The notes beneath the pieces are model-generated. The model ran no database searches. It saw only the letters and a program-made list of their open reading frames with translations, and had not been told where the DNA came from. From Ceraceosorus guamensis (lineage: Eukaryota; Basidiomycota; Exobasidiomycetes; Ceraceosorales; Ceraceosoraceae): DNA of 23,107 nt. The stretch covers positions 1-23,107 of the forward strand of contig NW_020290154.1 of NCBI RefSeq assembly GCF_003144195.1, in the 5' to 3' direction. Positions 10,439 to 19,199 of the stretch are shown piece by piece; the first letter of the stretch is position 1, and the number at the start of each line of letters is the position of its first letter. The position numbers and the translations under genes were made by a program.

Positions 10439-10873
10439 GGATGCTGCATCGACCCGCTTTGCTCGAGGCGCTAAGCAAGTCATGTGACTTGCAAGTCCAC
10501 CGGTGTCGCCTCGATTCTGATTTCAAATCTTGAATCAGCTCACGACTTCATTGAATTGGCTGACAAGTCAGCAGCCCCACCAGCATATTCAAAATTTAAA
10601 ATTCAATTAAAGATTTGCTGCATGCGCATATAGCAGCCCCGCCTCCGCTCTCACGCGACACGATCGCGCGCAACGCACGCTTTTAGCGCCTCCCGCCGGC
10701 GCAACGTTTTGAATTTGTGACTTGGCGCAACGAGCGGGGCCAGATGCGCGACGCGTTAAAAGCATCATCACGTGCTGAAAGTGGCTCGAAGCTTCACCAC
10801 CATCACGCTCAAACACACATCCATGCACGGTGACGGCATCAATCAAGACGGACAGGCAATCTTGAAGCACCAA

Positions 10874-10904
10874 TCGTGTATCGTGTATCGTGTATCGTGT
10901 ATCG
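10874..10904. repeat. Heptamer tandem repeat TCGTGTA
   Basis: Four full copies of TCGTGTA plus a partial one. It belongs to the same TCGTGNN-type heptamer series found at 21876-21914 and 22683-22707. Confidence 0.85.
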
Positions 10905-11187
10905 AATCGTGGTCGAACAAGCCGTGGCTGGTCAGAAGCTACATTTGTCTCTGCTTTGGCATTGCGAGTCTGGTCTTCAAAATTACGAAGGACACGAATA
11001 AAGTAGGTGTGGGGATGAGTGAGTGAGATACCAGTATCTGCAGGGTTCAATCACGAATCAGAATTCATCAAGATTCGAAGTCAAGAGTCTTGAGTGTGAG
11101 TGTGAGTGTGAGTGCACGGGGTCCACGTCTGTCCCGTGATTCGACACGTGACTAATCAAGAATCAGAATATCCGAACGCGTTTTTAT

Positions 11188-11213
11188 GCGCACGCGCACG
11201 CGCACGCGCACGC
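11188..11213. repeat. GCGCAC hexamer repeat
   Basis: About four copies of GCGCAC in a row, an alternating purine-pyrimidine tract that could adopt Z-form DNA. No coding role is evident. Confidence 0.8.
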
Positions 11214-13367
11214 AGCCAGAGCGCGATCAGCGGGCGAACAAGGATGAACGAGTCCGTCGCGTTCGGTGTCGCGGTACATGCAGCTCCAATCTTCCTCGTG
11301 GATTGTGATTGCAAGAAGAGAGTTGGGGGCTTGGGTCTTGGGGCTTGGGGCTTGAAGGAACTCGGATTGACGATCGAGCAAGCACTGGCACGAGAGCGAG
11401 CAGTAGAGTGCAGGGCGAAGCGGGAGTCGAGTGCGCGTTAAAAAAATGCACCGCGATCCCGTCCCAGCGCGCAATTCCACTGAACCCGTACTTTGTCGAG
11501 CTTTTGGTCCGCCATCGTGCTTCCGGCTTGCGCGAGATCCGAAAGGCGTTGATGGCGGCTCTGAAGCGCGAGCGGCAGACGAGGCAGGCGAGCTTTGCGA
11601 CAGACTCGAGAACTCGAAGCGAATGCAGCTGCATGGCTGCAATGCCTGCTGGGTACATAATGCCGGCGGGAAGCATGCGAGGGCTAGAAAAGCTTCCCGT
11701 GTCTTGGATCGCTGCTCCGCACCTCGCCATCGCTTGGCCTCATCCAATCACGAATGTCGGACCCCCACAATCGTCGACCGTCAAGAAAATGCGAGGGCGG
11801 CGAGTTGTCTGTGTCTGTCTGCATGATGCCTTCAATCTGGACGAGCCGCATCTCCGCGGAAGGCAGGCCGTTTGGAACAACGCAAAGGATTCAAAAGTCG
11901 AAGTTACGAGTTAGATGTGCGATTGAAGATTCTTTCTTTTGCTGCATGGGAGTCGCACAATGCATCTGCGCATTGCATCGTGTGGCTGAAGGTGGAAAGC
12001 AGAGAGGACCCTGCCAATCGAGCTCGCTCGCTCGGGCCGCATGCTCGCCGAGTTGGAGCGCGTGCTCAATCGAGAGCCTGATTGGATGAGACTGTAGATT
12101 CACGATTTCTTGGTTGCTGCTGCGTGCGCTACGTACAAGCTGAGCAAAAGTTATCGAGGGTCTCCTGCAAGCCGGACTCAACCTCAGCTCAACCTTGCCG
12201 CCTGCAAGATGATCGATTCTTGAAAGCGCTTGTACTCACGACTACTACTGCTGCTGAGCATCATCGTGGAGTTGTGAGTGCAGCAAGCAGCCCGCAAGCC
12301 TCAAAGCCTGCATGCGTTTCCCGGGAGGAAGCGCAAGGCGCAGCAAGGAAAGCGATTCAGATCCTTGATGGATCGGGATCAAATCTGCCTACTACCACCA
12401 CCACCACTACTGCAGCTCCGACTTGCTGCCCGCGAGCGCTGGAAAGCAAGCGTGCGCGTCTCTCGACGCATGGGTGAGTGAGTGAGCCTGCATGCTCCCC
12501 GCGTATGCGCGCCTGCAATCAGGAGCGAGGAACGTTCGCGGCACACTCACGACTTCACATCCGATTCGTTGTGCACATTCAGACTCAGGACTGCGGGAGT
12601 CGTAGATCGGCTTCACCCGACTGATTTTTCGCAGCATCTCGTGCAGCAAGCAGAGCGGAGGACAAGCCTTCGTGTGTGCATGCAACACGCAGACACGCAG
12701 ACCCCGCGCGCGTCTCGGGGAGGTGCAGGGCGCAGAAAGCGGGCCAACACGCGTCCCAGATTCGTGATTGAGTGTTGGAGATGCTCACACTTCGGAACTC
12801 AGGACTTGGGCGATGCATCTCGACCGTGAACAATCGCGAGCGCTACCGTTCCCATCATGGTCTCATCACGGAAATATGGTATCCGGGGCCACTTCTGGAC
12901 GCTCGAGTCCCTTCGAGACGTTTGCTTCGAGATCGCGGATCAAGTGCTTGAACCAGGCCCCCTTGTGGTGCCGCTGCCCGTTGAGGCCGCCTCGCCTCCC
13001 CGATACACGGTAGGACCGCGCCCTTGCAGGCGAGGTGTGGCGGAAGACGAGTCAAGCCACACGTCTTCCAAGCAACGTGCTCCAAGTCTCTGCTTTTCGC
13101 GCAAGAAAAGAGCCTCTGCGTCGCCATCACGCTTTGCGCAAAGAGCCTCTGCGTCGCCGTCGCGCTTCTCATCATTTCGACATGGGATTCGATGAGACCT
13201 TGTCGCGTGGTAAGGTCCCCTGCTGCAAGTCCTTGGGCAGCCAAGGAAGCTCGGGGAGGTCTGCAGCGCTCGCGAATGCAAAGGTCCACCTTCACTCGTG
13301 ACTGGCTACTACTCGTCTTGCGACTCGGGATGAGTATCGTGCAAGGAGGACTGACCGCCACGCAAGG

Positions 13368-13375
13368 TATAAAAA
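13368..13375 (+). promoter_or_regulatory. TATA box of the DUF4430-like gene
   Basis: TATAAAAA lies 112 nt upstream of the ATG at 13480. It is followed by a CT-rich leader (tcctcttcctaatcctctcc), a common fungal promoter layout for well-expressed genes. Confidence 0.75.
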
Positions 13376-13479
13376 CGCGAGCCCAGCTTAGCACTTCGCT
13401 TCTGGTATCCTCTTCCTAATCCTCTCCTAACATCTCACCCATCCTCCGCTCCCCTCCGCTCACTTTTTCTATCTGCGCA

Positions 13480-15000
13480 ATGAAGCTCTTTTCTCTCACG
13501 ACGTCAGTCGGCGTTGCTCTGGCTCTACTTGGCACCGCCTCGGAGGTCATCAGCACTCCCCTCTTTATCCCAACGCGCCAACAACAGGTGGATGGAGCTG
13601 CACGAATCATCAGCTCCAATCCTCTCTTGGTGAAGCACTGCAAGGCCTATCTCAAAGCAAACAAGTACCAGGACAAACTTACGACGGTGACCACGACCGC
13701 AACGGTCACCGCAACATCCACGCCTGCCGCTACCACTCTTACCGCGACAGAGACGGCAACCACAACGACTACGACAACCGTGTCTGTCACCCCCAGCCTC
13801 TTCTATCCCAACAATGCACCGCCAGGCGAGACCTACGCCGCTCGTCGTCGCGATCTCGAACCTCGAGGCGCAAAGTACGTCGTGCCCGTGCCCGCACCCC
13901 TCAAACCATGGGCCAGCATCATCTTCGACGCCTGCGTCAAAGCCGTCTATCCGCCACCCCGGCCCACGAGCACTGTGACATCTACCGTGACAGGTGAGTA
14001 GTTCCGAGGCGGAGGGAGACTCTTGCACGTCACGTCATGCTCACTCGGACGCTGCTGGTGCTTTAGTCTCGACGACTCTGGCTGCTGCAACCGTCACGAC
14101 GACGACCACAACGACGTCGACCCAGACGGCGACTACGACGACGGTCGTAGGAGGCCTGCAGTCCGCATCCCCTCCTCCGCCTGCCAAAGCGGGAGATGTC
14201 GTCAGCTATTTCCGCGTGGAGGGCACTGATCGCACCATTTACGAAGGCTACGTGAGCACCAGCGGCAAAGATATCACCACACCAAGCGGAGGCACCCACA
14301 GATGCGACGGCACCAACAACAATGCCAACAGCTTTCCAAGCGGAACGTTCACTACGCTCATCAACGATGCTCCTCTCGACTTCGACGGAAGTTATTCTAA
14401 TCAATTTTCAGACTTCTTCATCACCTCGATAGGTGGTCTGGCTCAAACTGGCAGCAAGTTTTGGGTGAGCACGAGAGCGCGCATGACCAGCGAGGAAGAC
14501 ACGCTAACCTTCTATCGCAATGCATTATCGCACCTAGGGCGTTCTCCGCAATGGCGTCTTCACCAATGCAGGTGGCTGTCAGGAGCAGGTTTATCCCAAC
14601 GCCAATGATGAAGCAATGTGGCTGTGAGTAAACTTTGCTCGTCACTGCAAGACGCTTGCCCCATGCTGATGACTTGGTTCATCATCACGTCACCCTTTTA
14701 ATCAGCTACGACGCTTTCCAGAGCAACAAGGCGCTTCTGAGAGCCTCGTTGGTGTCAAGCTCTGCACTCTTCACCGCCGGGCAGGGCTTTGTCGATGTCC
14801 AAGTGGATCAGAGAAGTCCAAATGGTGGCAGTTCGTCACCCGCCGGATCGGCTACCATTGGCGGTGTGACAACGAACGGCGACGGACGCGCTTCCATTCC
14901 CGTTCCTTCCACGCCCGGTTACTACGCCTTCAAAGCTACTCGCGGAAATGACGGCAGGTCAAACTCTGTGCTCATCTACGTCGTCGGAGCTACCGCTTGA
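13480..15000 (+). CDS. Secreted Thr-rich protein with DUF4430-like domain, 430 aa
   Basis: Exons 13480-13993, 14067-14464, 14538-14623 and 14706-15000 are separated by introns of 73, 73 and 82 nt (GTGAGT or GTGAGC donors, TTTAG, CCTAG and ATCAG acceptors). A signal peptide (MKLFSLTTSVGVALALLG) is followed by two Thr/Val-rich TTTTATVT-like segments likely to be O-glycosylated, with a Cys-containing helical region and dibasic RRR between them. The C-terminal half matches fungal extracellular DUF4430 proteins from memory: YFRVEGTDRTIYEGYV, TPSGGTHRCDGTNN, FWGVLRNGVFTNAGGCQEQV across the second intron, MWLYDAF across the third, then an Ig-like end (GGVTTNGDGRASIPVP...RSNSVLIYVVG). No GPI signal is evident at the end (GATA). 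The role is unknown; it is probably at the cell surface or released. Confidence 0.87.
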
Positions 15001-15701
15001 GGATATAGCAGGCATTTTCACAGCCCCCTGACTCCAAGCTTCTTCCCCCCGTAGCGGCCCGCGAACACCCACGACGGTTCTTTCCTCTCCTTTCTTCCTT
15101 TGTGCAAATCTGCTCGCCGAGCGCAGTACCTCCTGCGCAATCTTGGTCACATGTAGCTCCGAGCGCGAAAATGCAGCCGACTCAATCAAATCGTCACCTT
15201 TGTTTCAGATGCAACCCTTGTGCAAGAAGTGTGTGTGCACCGCGCACGCAGCGCACCGGATCGTCTCTACGAACGGTTGAGAGAGCGGACTCACAGGGCA
15301 CAATAGCATGAAGCATGGTATCACGAATGGCAACTCGTGACCACCACCTGCTCTGACTTGCACCTTCCGGTTGAGCTGCGCGACATGGCCAGGGCACCTT
15401 GGAGGCTCAACAGATGAGCGCAGGGTAGGGCGCCGCGGGCGGCGCGGGTAAGGCGAGGAGCGCGTTGGCGTTGACCATGCTCACGGCTGAGATGAAGTAG
15501 ACGGCGCGTCGCACATCGTAATTTGTACTGCGACGCGCAATCCCTCTGTGTTTCATGGTGACACTCGACTAGTGAAGGGATAAAAAGCCAAGCATTGGTG
15601 CAGAAGAGGATTCTTGCGCGCAAATATCACTCGCACAATAGCCCACCAAGAACAGAACCCAAAGATCATTCGAAGCTTGCAGACAGCGCACTCCGACAAT
15701 C
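15001..15701. other. Spacer between DUF4430 gene and SSP5
   Basis: About 700 bp with no gene recognised. The end near SSP5 has a GATAAAAAG element (15579-15587), about 115-120 nt before the SSP5 start. Other frames are short and overlap. Confidence 0.5.
15579..15587 (+). promoter_or_regulatory. TATA-like box of SSP5
   Basis: GATAAAAAG about 115-120 nt before the SSP5 ATG. Position and composition resemble the other SSP promoters. Confidence 0.4.
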
Positions 15702-16178
15702 ATGTTTTTGCTTCGCTCGTCGGTCCTCATCATCAGCATCATGGCTCTCTTTATGCCAGCAGCACGCGCCCGACAAGGTGAGCCATGATAGCCGAGCAGT
15801 GAGCCACAGCAAGCGTCCGACTGACACTCAGCAAGCGCGTTTGCTTTCTTACATTTGCGTCATTCGCTTTGTCCGACGGCCAAGTCCTCGTGTCGCACCC
15901 GGAAGGCATGTCCTTCGAGAATATGCACAAAATCTTTGACGATCAGTGCAGCAACGTCTTCAAGGCCGATGGCATGAGCTTCTACGTGGACTACGATGAA
16001 AAGATCACCGTCGCCTGTACCAAGTGAGTCGCGGCTGATCACGTGATCTTGAGCCGCTCGCTGATCGTTGCGTTCCGGACTGCAACATAACAGATCAAAC
16101 GTCGACCTACTGCCACAGGTGTTTCAAGAACTTGGACCGGCGTGGCGCAGCGCTACGGCCGATGAGCCTCGCCGCTGA
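15702..16178 (+). CDS. SSP5: small secreted protein, three exons, 99 aa
   Basis: Exons 15702-15777 (76 nt), 15885-16023 (139 nt) and 16094-16178 (85 nt) join in phases 1 and 2. The signal peptide is MFLLRSSVLIISIMALFMPA followed by ARARQ, closely similar to that of SSP8. The mature part reads VLVSHPEGMSFE, F43-x3-C47 and C70 (22 residues apart). Exon 3 gives SNVDLLPQVFQEL, close to the SSP2 sequence, and a W near the end without the aromatic tail. Intron 1 ends in CCAAG rather than CAG. The upstream CAG at 15831 was rejected because it leads to an early stop and breaks the alignment. This is the smallest cysteine set, with two. Function unknown. Confidence 0.8.
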
Positions 16179-16722
16179 GCGATCACTGCAAGCACGGAAT
16201 GGGCCGAGAGGGCCTCGACTGCGCCTCGTTGCTCCCATGATGCCACAGCGGATAGAGCTCGTGCAATAATTGTGAAATTTGATGTTGACGTAGCATCAAC
16301 ATCCTCGCGATTTGTGCTTGGCGTTGTTGTTTTGGAGTGAGCAATCTTTCTTGCTTGCCTTTGATCAAATTCGCGCTAAACAAAACCGTCCTTGTCTGCA
16401 TCAAGGATGCAATTAAAAGTGTGAGGGTCGAAGGAGAGGCTTGCAAGCCACACAGTTGTTGATGGTATAAAACATTGACTCCCGCGTGAGGACGCTGGCT
16501 GCCCTCCGTACATTTTGTGTACGCGCGCGCGCGTATGATCACTTACCAGGCCATGATGAATTAGGACCCACTCCGCGGGCCAGTCAGCGATGTTGGGATG
16601 AATGTTCGCATGGGCACGATGGGCTGAGCAACGTCTATCCCCTTCATCCCAGACGCACGTCGCGACCTCCACCATCACTCCCACAATCCTCGCGTCGCCT
16701 TATTCGAACGACTGCAAGCATC
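16179..16722. other. Spacer between SSP5 and SSP6
   Basis: About 545 bp. A TATAAAA box (16466-16472) is present, but at about 250 nt from the SSP6 ATG it is further than at other members. Nothing else was recognised. Confidence 0.5.
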
Positions 16723-17165
16723 ATGAAGCTGCTATACCTCGCTTGGTCTCACTTCATACTCATGGCATGCTTGATGAGTAGCACCATGGCGGTTACCAAT
16801 CCTGTGTGGCACAGTGAGTGAGCTTGCTCTTAGCGTCACGTTCGAGCGACGACATTGAAGGACGAGCGCGCACTCCACCAGATCTCATCGCGTATCCCGC
16901 GCGCTCCACTGCCGATGCGCTTCGCCCTCTGTGGGAGAAAGGCTGTCAGCAGGTCGGCGGTGCTCGATCCGATCTCCAGACTCGCGATCTGACCGGCTAC
17001 AAGGTCTACTGCTACACGGCGTGAGTGCGAGCGAAGAGAGATCGAGCGCTGCTATCTCGACTCATTGCGAACGCTCACACACCGGTTGAGATGCTACGGC
17101 ACAGTACTGGAAGCGATAAGACTCTCACTTGTGCTCTCAAGCTTGGTTGGCTGGCGAAGGAGTAG
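16723..17165 (+). CDS. SSP6: small secreted protein, three exons, 96 aa
   Basis: Exons 16723-16813 (91 nt), 16882-17020 (139 nt) and 17105-17165 (61 nt) join in phases 1 and 2, with GTGAGT donors and CAG acceptors. The signal peptide is MKLLYLAWSHFILMACLMSS. The mature part starts near NPVWH and reads NLIAYP, DALRPLW48-x3-C52 and VYC74YT. Exon 3 is short (TGSDKTLTCALKLGWLAKE) and adds a third Cys. The closest relative is SSP7, which shares L-(I/V)-x-YP and DAL...W...C in exon 2 and the G-x-x-SD-like start of exon 3. Exon 2 has the same length as in SSP5. Function unknown. Confidence 0.8.
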
Positions 17166-17751
17166 ATCTGAAACTTCACTAGCACTATGATCTCAATGAG
17201 CACCTGCCGTGCGAGTGAGGTGAAGTGCAAGTGCCCGGAAAGAGGGCCGGAGCGGCGTTGGAGCGCGGCGATCCAGACGGGCCGTCCTGCGCCACATATC
17301 GCCATCATTCATTGCTCTTCTTTCCTCTGCTGATCACCTTGATTGTTCACAGCGCTCGTTCCTGTCATGCAATCGATCCAATTCTGCTCGTTGACGCGAC
17401 GGCCCGTTGGGCGCAAAGATGCTCTTCTCCGGCGTGGGCTGGAGAGAAATATCAAGAAGCTACCTGGTCAGTCAAGATCTCGATAGATTTTCCACGCTCA
17501 CGCACCGGCTCACGAATGCTGCGTCGTGGTCATCGATGCTCCGTTTTGGATGCTATCAGCAGCTCCAGGGTTGATGTGATATCAGTGTGTGCGATTGCGT
17601 TGTTTCGCCACTGGTCCTCCTGCTCGCTCGCCTTGTTTAAAAAGATCCAATTCGCTCTCGAACTCCTTTCCCTATCACCCACGCCTCTGACTGCAGCTCG
17701 CGAAGCGACAAAACCACAACGAAACCATATCTGGACCACACTCGTCTGAAG
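17166..17751. other. Spacer between SSP6 and SSP7 with a possible relic exon
   Basis: About 590 bp. One open frame at 17225-17749 contains a hydrophobic stretch (LLFFPLLITLIV), then CHAID and DATARWAQRC near 17363-17422. This resembles the DAL...W...C core of SSP6 and SSP7, but the second core cysteine and usable splice sites in the family phases are missing. A TTTAAAAA element (17636-17643) sits about 110 nt before the SSP7 ATG. Confidence 0.35.
17636..17643 (+). promoter_or_regulatory. TATA-like element of SSP7
   Basis: TTTAAAAA about 110 nt upstream of the SSP7 start. It is followed by a CT-rich stretch typical of a fungal leader. Confidence 0.4.
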
Positions 17752-18257
17752 ATGAACCTTACCCTCAAGCTACTCGCAAGCGGCCTTGCCCTTGCCGCCT
17801 TCCTCGTCGGTCCAGCGCTCGCAACCGCTGATCACAGTGAGTTCTTCTGGTGTATCGCGACGCATTGATGCACAATCTCGCTAAACTTGATGCTCCTCAG
17901 AGCTTGTGGGCTACCCGCACGGTCCTCAATGGACCAAAGATGCGCTCTTTGCCGAGTGGGTCAAGAGCTGCAACGGGTACTTCAAGTGCCTAGACTACAA
18001 GCTTACTGGCAACGAGTTTGACGGATACGTCGTCCGTTGCGGAACGTGAGTATACGAGGCGAAAAGGAGAGAGTGGTGGGTGCGCAATGCGTGCACCCGG
18101 CAATAGACTCGTTTGCTCACCTCTGTGCGTGACTACCTCTTTTTGATTGGTCTGCCCCGACTGCTACAGCGGGTTGGGTAATGGCGACTCGGACTGCGCC
18201 TCTGCAGCTGCGGCCTGGCTCGGTCCACCATGGGAGACTGCGCCAATCAGCTCGTGA
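17752..18257 (+). CDS. SSP7: small secreted protein, three exons, 105 aa
   Basis: Exons 17752-17836 (85 nt), 17901-18045 (145 nt) and 18170-18257 (88 nt) join in phases 1 and 2, with GTGAGT donors and CTCAG and TACAG acceptors. The signal peptide is MNLTLKLLASGLALAAFLVG followed by PALATA. The mature part reads KLVGYPHGPQWTKDAL, W48-x3-C52, an extra Cys58 and VVRC75GT. Exon 3 encodes TGLGNGDSDCASAAAAWLG and PPWETAPISS, ending APIS plus Ser, a tail echoing SSP3 and SSP8. With four cysteines this is the only member that could form two intramolecular disulfides. Sister to SSP6. Function unknown. Confidence 0.85.
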
Positions 18258-18349
18258 CCGAGTCTTAGAGTGCGAGCCCCAATCGCAGTGCAAGGACCGG
18301 ACCTAGCCTCGCTCTTGTGCAAGCCTACCGTCGTCATCGCGATCCGACG

Positions 18350-18373
18350 TTTTTTTTTTTTTTTTTTTTTTTT
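18350..18373. repeat. T24 homopolymer
   Basis: Twenty-four T in a row, about 90 nt after the SSP7 stop. On the minus strand this reads as an A24 tract, so a retroposed poly(A) tail is one possible source, but no target duplication or element body was seen. Confidence 0.9.
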
Positions 18374-19140
18374 CCCGAAATGTGCGAGATGAAAGATGTT
18401 CTTCTTGTGCTCTTCTTGCTTCTTCTGCGAGTGAGAGAGGGCCGTCTCTCTGCTTTGTTTGCGCGCGCATGATGCACCGCAGACGCGGACACGGCGTGAG
18501 CGGCGCAAGACGTGTCCTTCATCAGAGCAGTCGTGTGGCGCCAAGAGCTTGTCCCTGAGAATAGCACGCCCAGCCAGCGGAGGGCAATGTGAAGGCGTGA
18601 GAATGGCGACTGGCGTGAACACGGACGCGATGCGTCCAGCGCGAATCACACGAGAACGTCGTCGCAGTGATGCAAAAAGGCGCAAAAGAGGGCGCGGTCG
18701 AATGAGGTGGGGTTGCTTAACCGATGCGGCAAAAGAGATCTTCCGGAAGTGTCTTGCTGCTGCTGCAAATGAGCTGCTCCGCGGATCGTGGCAGTCAAAC
18801 AATCAAAGCAGCTATTTCGGCTTGACAGCTTGCAAACACTTTTCCGCGATTTGTGAGGGCTGTGCTCAGAGCCTGGCGTGGCGTGGCGTGAAGCTAGGCT
18901 CGTCTGCGTTGAGGAGTGCATTCAGTCGGACTGCGGCTGCTGAAAGAGACGCGCACAACAGCCAGCCAGCTTGTGCCAGTACTATAGAGGGGGAATCGCA
19001 CGAGGGCCTCGTGGATCTCTTTCTCTCTCTCGCCGCCCTGCTTCGCCTGCCTGCATGCCTGCCTCTCTGGGATTTCGCTCTTCCCAAAGCCAAAAGGGGG
19101 AGATCTGCTCCCGCTTGACAAATCCCCCCAACCAAAAAGG

Positions 19141-19163
19141 GCCTGCCTGCCTGCCTGCCTGCC
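19141..19163. repeat. GCCT tetranucleotide repeat
   Basis: About six GCCT units lie some 40 nt before the SSP8 ATG, hence probably in its 5' leader. A related imperfect GCCT/GCAT run is at about 19044-19064. Confidence 0.85.
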
Positions 19164-19199
19164 CCCTTTTTGCAACCGCTCTCCGCGCGCAAGCAAACC

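Larger units (their letters stand above)
10265..13479. other. 3.2-kb divergent intergenic region, no gene recognised
   Basis: This region separates the divergent deacetylase and DUF4430 genes. It contains a GAT trinucleotide run (10413-10438), a 7-nt tandem repeat (10874-10904), a TGAGTG repeat (about 11091-11114), a GCGCAC repeat (11188-11213), a GGCTTGG-like run (about 11325-11357) and a 33-nt duplication (13108-13173). Open frames reach about 200 codons (11309-11914 plus) but overlap others on both strands and show no domain, signal peptide or credible intron signals. I see no tRNA. Confidence 0.5.
18258..19199. other. Spacer between SSP7 and SSP8, with homopolymer and GCCT repeats
   Basis: About 940 bp. 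It includes a 24-base T run (18350-18373) and a GCCT repeat next to the SSP8 start (19141-19163). A 219-codon plus-strand frame (18459-19118) is Arg/Ser-rich, overlaps frames on the other strand and shows no domain; I regard it as chance. Confidence 0.5.

Noticed and set aside
11309-11914. 201-codon plus-strand frame in the large spacer
   Set aside because: Overlaps a similar-sized minus frame, contains microsatellite-derived sequence and has no recognisable domain.
12855-13394. 179-codon minus-strand frame
   Set aside because: Covers the 33-nt duplication and the DUF4430 promoter including its TATA box; composition typical of chance frames.
18459-19118. 219-codon plus-strand frame between SSP7 and SSP8
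   Set aside because: Arg-rich, overlaps minus-strand frames of similar size, ends in the low-complexity region before SSP8, no domain.
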